DNA of 64,000 bases. It comes from Paraburkholderia nodosa. GTDB lineage: Bacteria > Pseudomonadota > Gammaproteobacteria > Burkholderiales > Burkholderiaceae. Numbering within the stretch: the first letter of the stretch is position 1; the number at the start of each line of letters is the position of its first letter. The notes beneath the pieces were generated by a model. It worked only from the letters and a program-made list of their open reading frames with translations, searched no databases and was not told the origin of the DNA. Both the position numbers and the translations under genes were made by a program. The stretch is taken from contig NZ_MCNV01000002.1 of assembly GCF_001718195.1 (NCBI RefSeq), forward strand, positions 62,001 to 126,000. The letters run 5' to 3'. Positions 45,795-53,184 of the stretch are shown here, piece by piece.

Positions 45795-46859
45795 TTAGCG
45801 GTTCGCGCCGTCTGCATGGCGCGCGTTCGAATCGATAAAGCGGCCAAGCACGCGCTCGCCGCCCTGCCAGACGTCGAACGCCACGCCGCGCGGCTCGACG
45901 CGCATGCAGGCGGTGGCGAGCGTGTTCTCGTCGTCGGGGTCGTGCGGATCGTCGCGGAAGATCGGCAGGCCGGCGCCCGCGCGATCCTGCAGCACCTGCA
46001 CGAAAGCCGCGCCGTCGGGCTGCGCGCCAAGCGCGGGCAACAGCTCGGCGAGACGGGTCTGGCGATCGCGCGACGAGTCGGTGACGATCTGCGCCTCACG
46101 CTCGCAGCCCGAGTGAATGAGGTGATTCGCGTGTCCCGAGGGCGCGCTCACTTCGCGCGCCGAAGCGCGCTGCGCAGTGGCTTCGACGCTAACCACACGC
46201 ACCTCGCCCGCCCCGTCGGTCCCGCCGATCGTGTGGTGGAAGCCGCTCGCGCGCGGCGTGTCGCGCAGCAGCGCGATGGCTTCTTCCAGCGTCGCGCAAT
46301 CGAGCACGGCGCGCGCCAGGATCATGCGCGGCACACCCACGCGCGGCTCGCGGATGCGCACGTTGTTGATCGCTTGCGCAAGTCCCGCACGCGTAGCTGC
46401 GAAGGTATGCCCCGGCAGCGAGCCCGGATAGTAGAAGCTGAGGAAACCGGGCTTTCCGTCGGGTTCGACCTCGACCACGCTGCAGTGGCCATGCAGCCAG
46501 GGGTCACCGTCTTCGTTGTGCGCGATCAGGCCCACACCCGGCGTGCGCACCGCGAGCGTCGTGCAGCCGTCCGGTGCGTGGTGGATCAGTTCACCGCGGC
46601 AATTCCAGAGGAACAGGTCTTCCGCGGACCAGTCCAGCGCCTGCGCCATTGCGTCGATTTCCGCGACATAGGTCGGAAAATACTGTGCGGCTGCGGCGCG
46701 CAACTGCTGCGCAAACGCACTGCCGCGCCAGCGGCTCACCGCCCGCCAGGCGCTGCTTTGCGCCATGTAATCCGCAAAGATCGGCTTCACGTGTGCGCCG
46801 AGCTGCCGGCCGATCGCCTCAGGCGAACCGGCCACGCGGATAGTCTTGAGTTCCTGCAT
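45795..46859 (-). CDS. C45-family N-terminal nucleophile amidohydrolase
   Basis: 354-residue protein of peptidase family C45 (acyl-CoA:6-aminopenicillanate acyltransferase-like, Ntn hydrolase). The predicted self-cleavage and nucleophile is Cys99 in PDGCTTLAV, then VGLIAHNEDGDPWLHG, the asparagine loop of this family. Length is right for the C45 proenzyme. No signal peptide is visible, so it should be cytosolic. First gene of a set with the aminotransferase; its promoter region carries the palindrome CAACATATGTTG. Amide hydrolysis releasing an amine is the family chemistry; the natural substrate is unknown. Confidence 0.85.
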   Translation of the reverse strand: MQELKTIRVAGSPEAIGRQLGAHVKPIFADYMAQSSAWRAVSRWRGSAFAQQLRAAAAQYFPTYVAEIDAMAQALDWSAEDLFLWNCRGELIHHAPDGCTTLAVRTPGVGLIAHNEDGDPWLHGHCSVVEVEPDGKPGFLSFYYPGSLPGHTFAATRAGLAQAINNVRIREPRVGVPRMILARAVLDCATLEEAIALLRDTPRASGFHHTIGGTDGAGEVRVVSVEATAQRASAREVSAPSGHANHLIHSGCEREAQIVTDSSRDRQTRLAELLPALGAQPDGAAFVQVLQDRAGAGLPIFRDDPHDPDDENTLATACMRVEPRGVAFDVWQGGERVLGRFIDSNARHADGANR

Positions 46860-46924
46860 CTGTTTCTCGCTTTTGCTACCGGTATGGGTCTACCTCTTCC
46901 TATAGTGCGCTTTATACGTCACCG

Positions 46925-46964
46925 CAACATATGTTGTCAAATTAAAAATCGATCACAACAAATG
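46925..46964. promoter_or_regulatory. Putative RpiR operator upstream of the C45 operon
   Basis: Perfect palindrome CAACATATGTTG (46925-46936), 66 bases before the C45 start, and a half-copy ACAACAAATG at 46955-46964. The same sequence reappears in front of the RpiR-family regulator. Confidence 0.6.
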
Positions 46965-47063
46965 CGATGGAAACGAGCAAAGCAAAGCCGGATGCCTGCT
47001 CACAACGACATCCGGCTGCGGGAAAACAGGCGCGAAATGGCGCGGAAATGCCGGGGGTGGCGC

Positions 47064-47924
47064 TCAGGGCACGTAAGCGCCGCGTGCGTTCAAGGAACGC
47101 TCGGCCTGTTCGAGCTGCGCGATCGCGCCCGAGCCTTCGAGCGCCAGCAGATGGGCGACGAGCGACTCGGCCAGGGCCGTCGCAGCGACGAGCGAAGGGA
47201 AAAACGATGGGCTTTCGTGCGTGAAGATCAGCGCCTTGTCGGCGTTCAGCGCAATGGGCGAGACGGCGCTGTCGGTAATCGCGATCAGGCGGCTGCCTTT
47301 GGCGAGCGCGGCCTCGGCCACGCGCACCGCCTCGACCGAATACGGTGCGAAGCTGACAACAATCGTTGCGCTGTCGCGCTCGATGCCGAGCAACTGCATC
47401 TCCAGCGTCCCCGCCTCGCCGCCCAGCAAGGAAACCGAAGGCCGGAACAGGCGGTATCCGTAGACGAGCCCGAACGCCACTGCATAGCACGAGCGAAAGC
47501 CCGCCACGTGCACATGCTTCGCGCGACGCAACACGCGCGCCGCCTCGACCATCGAGCGGGTATTGTGCGCGGCGCTCGCCTCCAGATTGTGCTGTTGTGC
47601 CACGAGCAGGTCGCGCGCGAGGCCGTCCTTCGCATTGCCCGCCACGAGCGAGCGGGCCCGCGAGGAAAGCGGCTCCGGCCGCGTGCGCACGCGCGCGACG
47701 AACAGGTCCCGCAGCTCGTTCCAGCCCGGAAAGCCCAGTTGCTGGGAAAGCCGCACGAGCGAAGCAGGCTGCACGCGGGCGCGCTCGGCCACTTTGCGCA
47801 TCGACGAAACGGCCACTTCGTCGGGATGGTCGAGCAGGAAGGCAGCGCCGGTCTGGAACTGCGGGCTCAAATCGGAGAAACGCGCGCGGATCAGCGCGGC
47901 GAGCTGGTCGAAACTGTCTGGCAT
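47064..47924 (-). CDS. MurR/RpiR-family transcriptional regulator
   Basis: 286-residue regulator with an N-terminal HTH (about 1-75; SSMRKVAERARVQPASLVRL then SQQLGFPGW) and a C-terminal SIS domain (about 115-260; HVHVAGFRSCYAVAFG, VVSFAPYSVEAVRVAE, ITDSAVSPIA) that normally senses a sugar phosphate or other ligand. The ATG at 47924 gives the usual N-terminus. It is transcribed in the same direction as the C45 operon, 205 bases upstream. The motif ACAACAAATGTT lies 22 bases ahead of its start, so it probably controls itself and the C45 operon. Confidence 0.9.
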   Translation of the reverse strand: MPDSFDQLAALIRARFSDLSPQFQTGAAFLLDHPDEVAVSSMRKVAERARVQPASLVRLSQQLGFPGWNELRDLFVARVRTRPEPLSSRARSLVAGNAKDGLARDLLVAQQHNLEASAAHNTRSMVEAARVLRRAKHVHVAGFRSCYAVAFGLVYGYRLFRPSVSLLGGEAGTLEMQLLGIERDSATIVVSFAPYSVEAVRVAEAALAKGSRLIAITDSAVSPIALNADKALIFTHESPSFFPSLVAATALAESLVAHLLALEGSGAIAQLEQAERSLNARGAYVP

Positions 47925-47945
47925 GCGTCGCTCTGGCAGTGGGTG

Positions 47946-47957
47946 ACAACAAATGTT
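47946..47957. promoter_or_regulatory. Putative RpiR autoregulatory operator
   Basis: ACAACAAATGTT, one base off the palindrome ACAACATATGTTGT found before the C45 gene, 22 bases upstream of the regulator start. A position so close to the start suggests repression. Confidence 0.55.
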
Positions 47958-48068
47958 ACCACCGGTGTTGCCGGATGTTGCAAGTCGGGACAGATGACGA
48001 TGTCGCGCATGCCGACGGACGCGGGCTCCATCCAGGCGCCCGCGTGCTTCATACATCGAAGAGTCGGT

Positions 48069-48515
48069 TCAAGCCTGTTTGCCCCACAGATCGTCAATCG
48101 CACGGATCGCGAGCAAGTATCCGTTCGCTCCTGCCCCGCAAATTACCGCGGTGGCCGCCACCGAAATCGTCGAGTGACGATATTCTTCCGAGCGTTGGTG
48201 AATATTGGTGATATGCAATTCCACGACTGGCCGGCGGATGAGCTTGACTGCGTCGAGCACCGGAATCCGACCGAATGAAAAGCCGGCCGGATTGATGATC
48301 AGCGCGGCGTCCTGCAGGAATGCTTCCTGAATCCAGTCGATCAACTCGCTTTCGCTGTTCGTTTGACGAAATACGCAGTCGAACTTGAGCGCGTCGGCCA
48401 GCGTGAGGCAATTCTGTTCGATGTCCTTCAGCGTAGTGCTGCCATAAAGATGAGGCTCCCTCGCGCCCAGCATGTTCAGGTTGGAACCATTGAGGATGTA
48501 GAGTTTGCGCGTCAT
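48069..48515 (-). CDS. aroQ: Type II 3-dehydroquinate dehydratase
   Basis: 148-residue enzyme that interconverts 3-dehydroquinate and 3-dehydroshikimate. Active-site residues of the type II fold are in place: Arg19 and Tyr24 in GAREPHLYG, Asn in IINPAGFSF, Glu and His in VVELHITN. The loop after Asn reads PAGFSFGR where the family has PGAYTHTS, a notable change near the active site. A MHS transporter and an IclR regulator lie next to it, so this is probably a catabolic (quinate or shikimate use) copy, not the housekeeping one. Confidence 0.9.
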   Translation of the reverse strand: MTRKLYILNGSNLNMLGAREPHLYGSTTLKDIEQNCLTLADALKFDCVFRQTNSESELIDWIQEAFLQDAALIINPAGFSFGRIPVLDAVKLIRRPVVELHITNIHQRSEEYRHSTISVAATAVICGAGANGYLLAIRAIDDLWGKQA

Positions 48516-48519
48516 GGTG

Positions 48520-49863
48520 TCAGTGTGTAGAAGAGCGTTCGAGGACCGTGTCCTTGGTTTCCCGGGACATTGCGATCGCCAGGAAGGAGATCAGATTCAG
48601 CGAGCCGCAGACCGCTACGATGGCCCACGGGGAACCGTGAAAGGCATTGAGCAGCGCCACGGCGACGATAGGCATCGGGCCGCCGGTGAGCAGGTTGGCT
48701 CCCGAATACGACAGTGCGGACCCTGTGTAGCGCGCCTCGGTCGGGAATGACTCGGCGAACCAGACTGGCTGGATGCCGCTCTGGAACTGTGTAAAGCCGA
48801 GGAACGCGCCCATGACTGCCATCGTCATCGCGATCGAGTTGTGGTTGAGGATTGGAAAGTAAATCAGGCAGCAGATCAGCGTGCAGGCCGAACCGATCAT
48901 CAGCGCACGTTTGCGTCCGATCCGATCGCTCAGATAGCCGCCCGCCAGCGCGCCCACGATGGCGCAGACATTCGCCACCATCAACAGCATGAAACCGGTC
49001 TGCTTAGGTACGCCGAGGTGTTTCGTCAGGTAGCTGAGCGAGAAGACCACGATCAGATAAAACAGCGCGGCCGGGCCGCAGAAGAACAGCGTCAGGCGCA
49101 GCGCGGTGCGCCAGTGTTTTTTGAAGACCGTGCCGAGCGGATTGGCGGCGCGTGTGGATGCGCCAGTCCTCTTGAGCACCTCGAACGCCGGTGTCTCGCT
49201 CACCTTCCTGCGGATGTAGATGCCGAGCAGCACCAGAACGAAGCTCGCGAGAAACGGCACTCGCCAGCCCCAGGTATCGAAGTCGTCCGATGAAAGCAAC
49301 GCGGCCAGCGTAAAGAGCGAAAAGTTGGCGAGAATCTGGCTGAGTGGCGAACAAATGCCAAGCAGACCTGAATACCAGCCGCGTCGGTTGGCAGAGGCAT
49401 GCTCCACCGCCATCAATTGCGCGCCCGTCGATTCGCCGCCAAGCGCGAAACCTTGAATGATGCGCAGCGACACCAGCAGTGTCGGCGCGAGGATGCCAAC
49501 CTGGTGGTAAGTGGGCAGCAAGCCCATCAGGAACGACGACGCGCCCATCACCGATACGGTGATCAGCATCAGTTTGCGGCGTCCCCAACGGTCACCGAGC
49601 ATCCCGCAGATCACCGCGCCGAGCGGGCGGGCCGCCAATCCAGCCCAGAAGCTCGCCAGCGACGCGAGCAGCGCAGCAGTCGGGTCGAGCGACGGAAAAA
49701 ACAGCTTGGGAAAGATCGTGGCCGCGACGACGCCATACAGCGCAAAGTCGAACCATTCGAGCGCTGTACCGACGGTTGCCCCCGCTACCGCCCGACGCGC
49801 CATCAAGTGAGCTTGCGCGGACCGCCCTTCCCCGGCGAGGTCCGAATCAGCAAAAAATGACAT
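48520..49863 (-). CDS. MFS metabolite:H+ symporter (MHS family)
   Basis: 447-residue 12-segment transporter. The MHS signature is plain: VGTALEWFDFALYGVVAATI near the N-terminus, RPLGAVICGMLGDRWGRRK (loop 2-3), GGESTGAQLMAVEHA and SDRIGRKRALM. Family members carry shikimate, ketoglutarate, citrate or aromatic acids. Start ATG at 49863 follows an AGGAG site. It ends 4 bases before the aroQ start, so the two form an operon in which transporter is first; the substrate is most likely quinate, shikimate or dehydroshikimate (inference). Confidence 0.93.
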   Translation of the reverse strand: MSFFADSDLAGEGRSAQAHLMARRAVAGATVGTALEWFDFALYGVVAATIFPKLFFPSLDPTAALLASLASFWAGLAARPLGAVICGMLGDRWGRRKLMLITVSVMGASSFLMGLLPTYHQVGILAPTLLVSLRIIQGFALGGESTGAQLMAVEHASANRRGWYSGLLGICSPLSQILANFSLFTLAALLSSDDFDTWGWRVPFLASFVLVLLGIYIRRKVSETPAFEVLKRTGASTRAANPLGTVFKKHWRTALRLTLFFCGPAALFYLIVVFSLSYLTKHLGVPKQTGFMLLMVANVCAIVGALAGGYLSDRIGRKRALMIGSACTLICCLIYFPILNHNSIAMTMAVMGAFLGFTQFQSGIQPVWFAESFPTEARYTGSALSYSGANLLTGGPMPIVAVALLNAFHGSPWAIVAVCGSLNLISFLAIAMSRETKDTVLERSSTH

Positions 49864-49958
49864 GTTGTCTCCTGGATTCTCGATATGGCGAAGCGTTCGT
49901 TTCTGGCGACGAACAGGTGCTATTGTTTGCGCTGGACAGGCGGGGTGTTCCGCACCGG

Positions 49959-49982
49959 AACTCCATTTCATAATATGGAAGT
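49959..49982. promoter_or_regulatory. Possible IclR operator between MHS transporter and iclR
   Basis: Imperfect dyad AACTCCAT-N8-ATGGAAGT (6 of 8 pairs) in the 128-base divergent region, 10 bases from the IclR start. Confidence 0.4.
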
Positions 49983-49991
49983 TGGCGAAAA

Positions 49992-50777
49992 ATGTCGCTT
50001 AGAAACGGCCTGAGAATTCTCGATCTGCTGGCGTCGCAAGGCGAAGGTGCAGGCCTCGCGGCTATTGCCGATGCCTTGTCTCTGCCGCGCAGCACCTGCC
50101 ACCGCCTGCTCGCCGAACTCATCGAAAGCGGGTATGTCAGGCAGCGGGTCGATCACAGCCGCTACATCCTTACCATGCGCATGACGTCGAACGGACTCGA
50201 ATTCCTGAGCCTCACGGGCATCGCGGACATCGCCCAGCCGATCATCGAACGCGTCGCTGCCCAGACAGGCGAACTCGCGCGACTGTCGCTGGTGGATGGC
50301 GAAGCGATCATCTGGGTCGGGAAGGCGGACGGACAGCGCACCGGCTTCCGCTACGATCCCGACATGGGCCAGGCGGCACGACTTTCATGCACGTCGACCG
50401 GACATGCATGGCTCATGACGATGACCGATGAACAGGCGGCCTCGCTGGTCTTGAAGCAAGGCTTCGGACAGCCGAATGAGTTCGGACCCAATGCGCCGAC
50501 GACACTAAAAGCGCTGTTGGGTTTCGTGCATGCTGCGCGCGTGCGTGGCTACGCGATGATCGACGAGGTGTTTGCCCCGCGTATGTCGGCAGTGGCGGCG
50601 CCCGTGGTGAACGGTTCGCGCTGCGTCGGCGTCATCAGTGTTGCCGGTCCCCGGGTACGGCTAACGACCGGGAAGATTCACGAGTACTCTGGACTGCTAC
50701 GCGAGGCGGCCAATGAACTGGCCCAGTTGAGCAATATGGCGGGATTCTCACGTCGGCCGCCGCTCGGAAAGGGATGA
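49992..50777 (+). CDS. IclR-family transcriptional regulator
   Basis: 261-residue regulator. N-terminal winged helix (about 1-65: NGLRILDLLASQGEGAGLAA, LSLPRSTCHRLLAELIESGY) and C-terminal IclR ligand domain (about 75-245; SCTSTGHAWLM, GYAMIDEVFAPRMSAVAAPV, VGVISVAGP). Divergent from the MHS-aroQ pair, so it very probably controls them in response to an aromatic or shikimate-type acid. The start at 49992 is the first ATG of the frame, without a strong ribosome binding site. Confidence 0.92.
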   Translation: MSLRNGLRILDLLASQGEGAGLAAIADALSLPRSTCHRLLAELIESGYVRQRVDHSRYILTMRMTSNGLEFLSLTGIADIAQPIIERVAAQTGELARLSLVDGEAIIWVGKADGQRTGFRYDPDMGQAARLSCTSTGHAWLMTMTDEQAASLVLKQGFGQPNEFGPNAPTTLKALLGFVHAARVRGYAMIDEVFAPRMSAVAAPVVNGSRCVGVISVAGPRVRLTTGKIHEYSGLLREAANELAQLSNMAGFSRRPPLGKG

Positions 50778-50792
50778 GGGTGCAGAATCCAG

Positions 50793-51184
50793 TCAATATT
50801 TAAAATCGCACTGAAACGCAACACGTCCGGGGATGATCGGGTGTCGCTGAGTGAGTTTGCTTAGGGAGTGAGCAATAGTATCAGGAGCGGAAGCCAGGTG
50901 TTCAACGACATCATGGATTCCTATACGAAGGTAGGGCTGAAGGCCTGGCTGCTTTTTCGTAGCGACGTAGGTCAGTGCATACACTCCGCCAGTCGCGGTT
51001 TCAACCCGGACACTCAATCGCATTTCCCCGAGCCGTCCTTCTTGCTCAATTTGTCGAACACGAGTTTGTAGCCAGTCACGAACCCCGTGGTGACAACACT
51101 CGCTGACGGCAGCCTCGCGACGAGGCGTCGTACCGACATGTTGGAGCCGTACGCGAAATAAGTAAATTCGCTGCTCGAGTCCAT
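50793..51184 (-). pseudogene. Broken gamma-glutamylcyclotransferase
   Basis: A good N-terminal half reads MDSSSEFTYFAYGSNM, then RRLVARLPSASVV and GYKLVFDKLSKKDGSGKC (start at 51184), as in the GGCT-like fold. It then hits a stop at 51014. The C-terminal half continues in a different frame as VETATGGVYALTYVA, LQPYLRIGIHDVVEHLASAP, ending at 50793. The part that normally lies between the two halves (roughly 40 residues with the catalytic Glu) is missing. So a deletion with a frameshift has destroyed the gene. Confidence 0.8.
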
Positions 51185-51275
51185 AGCTGTAATTGCCCTT
51201 GTGACAACTGCAGTGGCACATAACGCACGGCAAGCCAACTGCAACGCGTTCCCGCACGGCGGCACGGCTTCAGCG

Positions 51276-51920
51276 TCAATACGTGTTCAAGGCCAGTGGA
51301 ATCGGAACATGAATGTAACCACCTTTCACGTCGCCGTAAGCATATGTGCGCCCTTCGACCAGGTATCTCGCGGTCAGCGCACACAGCGCGGCATCGAAGT
51401 CGTCAATCGATTTCAAGCCAGAGGCGTCGATCATAGCGCTTTTCAGTACTTCGGGCCGCTGCCGGCGCTTCTCCTTCGCAGACGTCCCCTCCTTGCCGCG
51501 GAGAGCGCAAGTCACGGCATGGGGAAATGTTTCGAAGCTAACACGCCCGCCCTGGAAATCGCGAGATGACAGTAGCGGATAGTCGGAAGAAAAGACTTTG
51601 TAAATGGCTTCTCCCTTGAACATCCACCGGTAGAAGCGCCCAGGATTCTCATCGGCCCGCTGTCGGGTTGGCGTGGCGAAGGAAAAGATGCGTTGCCGCG
51701 CAAGTTCCCGTTCCGCACGCCGCCCTTTACGTTCGATACCCCATTGGCATGGAGCATCGATCCCGACGGCCTGCACGCCGTACTCGAGGCAGGCTCGCAG
51801 CATCTCCTGCGGGGTTTTGGTATCGGCAGGCCGGAAAGCTCGACTGCCCTCCAGAATGACCAGATGGCAGCCCTTCTTGTCACCGCCCACGTCGATGCCA
51901 GCAACCGTCCGTGTGTCCAA
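51276..51920 (-). CDS. DUF429 protein (RNase H-like fold)
   Basis: 214-residue protein of DUF429. The RNase H-like acidic residues are in VAGIDVGGDKKGCHLV, AVGIDAPCQW and DFDAALCALTARYL. A TTG at 51920 is the likely start: the first conserved strand begins 5 residues later, leaving no room for a further ATG. The protein is basic in the middle (RKGRRAERELARQR). A nuclease role is suggested by the fold but not shown. A GC hairpin lies ahead of it, between this gene and the H-NS gene. Confidence 0.78.
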   Translation of the reverse strand: MDTRTVAGIDVGGDKKGCHLVILEGSRAFRPADTKTPQEMLRACLEYGVQAVGIDAPCQWGIERKGRRAERELARQRIFSFATPTRQRADENPGRFYRWMFKGEAIYKVFSSDYPLLSSRDFQGGRVSFETFPHAVTCALRGKEGTSAKEKRRQRPEVLKSAMIDASGLKSIDDFDAALCALTARYLVEGRTYAYGDVKGGYIHVPIPLALNTY

Positions 51921-51950
51921 GCGGTCCCCGCCACGAGTAACAAGCGCTGA

Positions 51951-51982
51951 ACCGGGCCGGAAGCAGGCTTCCGGAGCCCGGT
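51951..51982. terminator. Hairpin between H-NS-like and DUF429 genes
   Basis: Stem ACCGGGC-CGGAAG / CTTCCG-GA-GCCCGGT with a four-base loop CAGG and a two-base bulge. No clear T-tract; a terminator of the H-NS-like gene on the minus strand or a pause site. Confidence 0.45.
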
Positions 51983-51991
51983 GTGCGCAAC

Positions 51992-52744
51992 TCAGGCCGC
52001 AGCGGCCGTGCTCACAGCTTCAGTGCCCGCCGCAGGCGCGGCAACTTCGACGGGCGCCGTTGATTTCACCACAAGCTTCGGCGCACGGGCCTTGCGGACG
52101 GCCGGCGATTTCGCCGCTGCGCCGTTCTTCGGCGCAGCTTTGCGTGCCGGCGAAGATACCTTCTTGACAGCAGCCTTTTTCGATGCAGCGTTCTTTTTTG
52201 CGGCGGCCTTCCTCGCTGCCGGCGCCTTGGCTGTCTTCACTACAGGCTCGGCCTTTTCAATCAAAAACTTCGACCGGTCCTTCGCGCCAGCGAGCCATGC
52301 CGGTGCGATGCCACGACCGGACCACGTCGCACCGGTTTTCGGGTCGCGATATTTCGGCGGTTGCGGCCCGCGCACGTAGTTACCTGCCTTAGGCGCCTTC
52401 ACTGCAGCAGCCGGTTTCGGCGCCGCGCCTGCAATCAGGAACTTGCTTCGGTCCTTGGCGTTTGCAATCCACGCGGGAGCACGACCATGGCCAGTCCAGG
52501 TCGCGCCAGTTTTGGGATCGCGATATTTCGCTGCCGACGAGCCCTGCTTCGCGGCAACGGCCTTTCCCGGCTTGCGGCCGCGCCGCTTGCCGACAAATGC
52601 CTCGATGTCGGCAACGGTCACGGCATGCCTTTCCATCAGGCCGCGAATCTTCTCGAGTACCGCCGACGATTTCGTCGTTACCAGCGATTCTGCCTGAGCC
52701 TGCAGCTTTGCGATTCTTGCCTGAATCGATTGGAGCGTAGCCAT
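51992..52744 (-). CDS. H-NS-like protein with two DNA-binding domains and a histone-H1-like tail
   Basis: 250-residue nucleoid protein. The N-terminal coiled helix (MATLQSIQARIAKLQAQAES) is the dimerising part of BpH3/H-NS-like proteins of Burkholderia. The H-NS DNA-binding core appears twice: KYRDPKTGATWTGHGRAPAW (73-92) and KYRDPKTGATWSGRGIAPAW (131-150), each followed by a KDRSKFLI end. Residues 165-250 are a K/A/P-rich tail (AARKAAAKKNAASKKAAVKK) like bacterial histone-H1 proteins. An ordinary member has one core and about 100 residues. Binding to AT-rich or curved DNA and bridging or silencing is expected; the doubled core would allow one subunit to hold two sites. Confidence 0.88.
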   Translation of the reverse strand: MATLQSIQARIAKLQAQAESLVTTKSSAVLEKIRGLMERHAVTVADIEAFVGKRRGRKPGKAVAAKQGSSAAKYRDPKTGATWTGHGRAPAWIANAKDRSKFLIAGAAPKPAAAVKAPKAGNYVRGPQPPKYRDPKTGATWSGRGIAPAWLAGAKDRSKFLIEKAEPVVKTAKAPAARKAAAKKNAASKKAAVKKVSSPARKAAPKNGAAAKSPAVRKARAPKLVVKSTAPVEVAAPAAGTEAVSTAAAA

Positions 52745-53184
52745 TCGTGGATTTCCTTTGATAAGTTAGTTTTTTCCACTATGCCACATCGAACGACGAA
52801 TACAACATTTGGTGTCGAATTAGTTTGCGCGAGGCACTGAGAAACATTACTTTCTATTTCAAAATCGGTAAGTCGTCTGACTTCCAGTCAGGAAACGCGG
52901 GTAAAAGCCATGTCAGCGGCTACGCCTGACTGATTGCGCTGCCGCAAGACTCACGCACGATGAGCGGAACCGCCATCATCGAATGCAACTCGTCTGGGCG
53001 TTCGCCAGCCCGATTTCCTCAGTCAACGTTAATTCAATTCGGCTGATCCGTGCCGCGACTCGTGCGTGTACGCAAGCCGTTCAATTGCGATATCGACGGA
53101 TCGGCACCGCTTCGACCACGTGCGGACACGTTCCGGATAATTACGCTAGACTGGGATGTCCGTCGCGCCCGAACCTTCGCCATC
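52745..53184. other. Region between H-NS-like gene and hpnN
   Basis: 440 bases, AT-richer than the genes on either side. It holds promoters for the two divergent genes and the short LacI-like tail listed separately. Other short frames here are not convincing. Confidence 0.5.
52920..52997 (-). pseudogene. C-terminal tail of a LacI-family regulator
   Basis: One minus frame reads ERPDELHSMMAVPLIVRESC, then GSAISQA-stop. The pattern VPLIVRESCG is the usual end of LacI/GalR-type regulators. Nothing else of the protein remains, so this is a gene end left by a rearrangement. Short, so the identity is only moderately certain. Confidence 0.5.
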
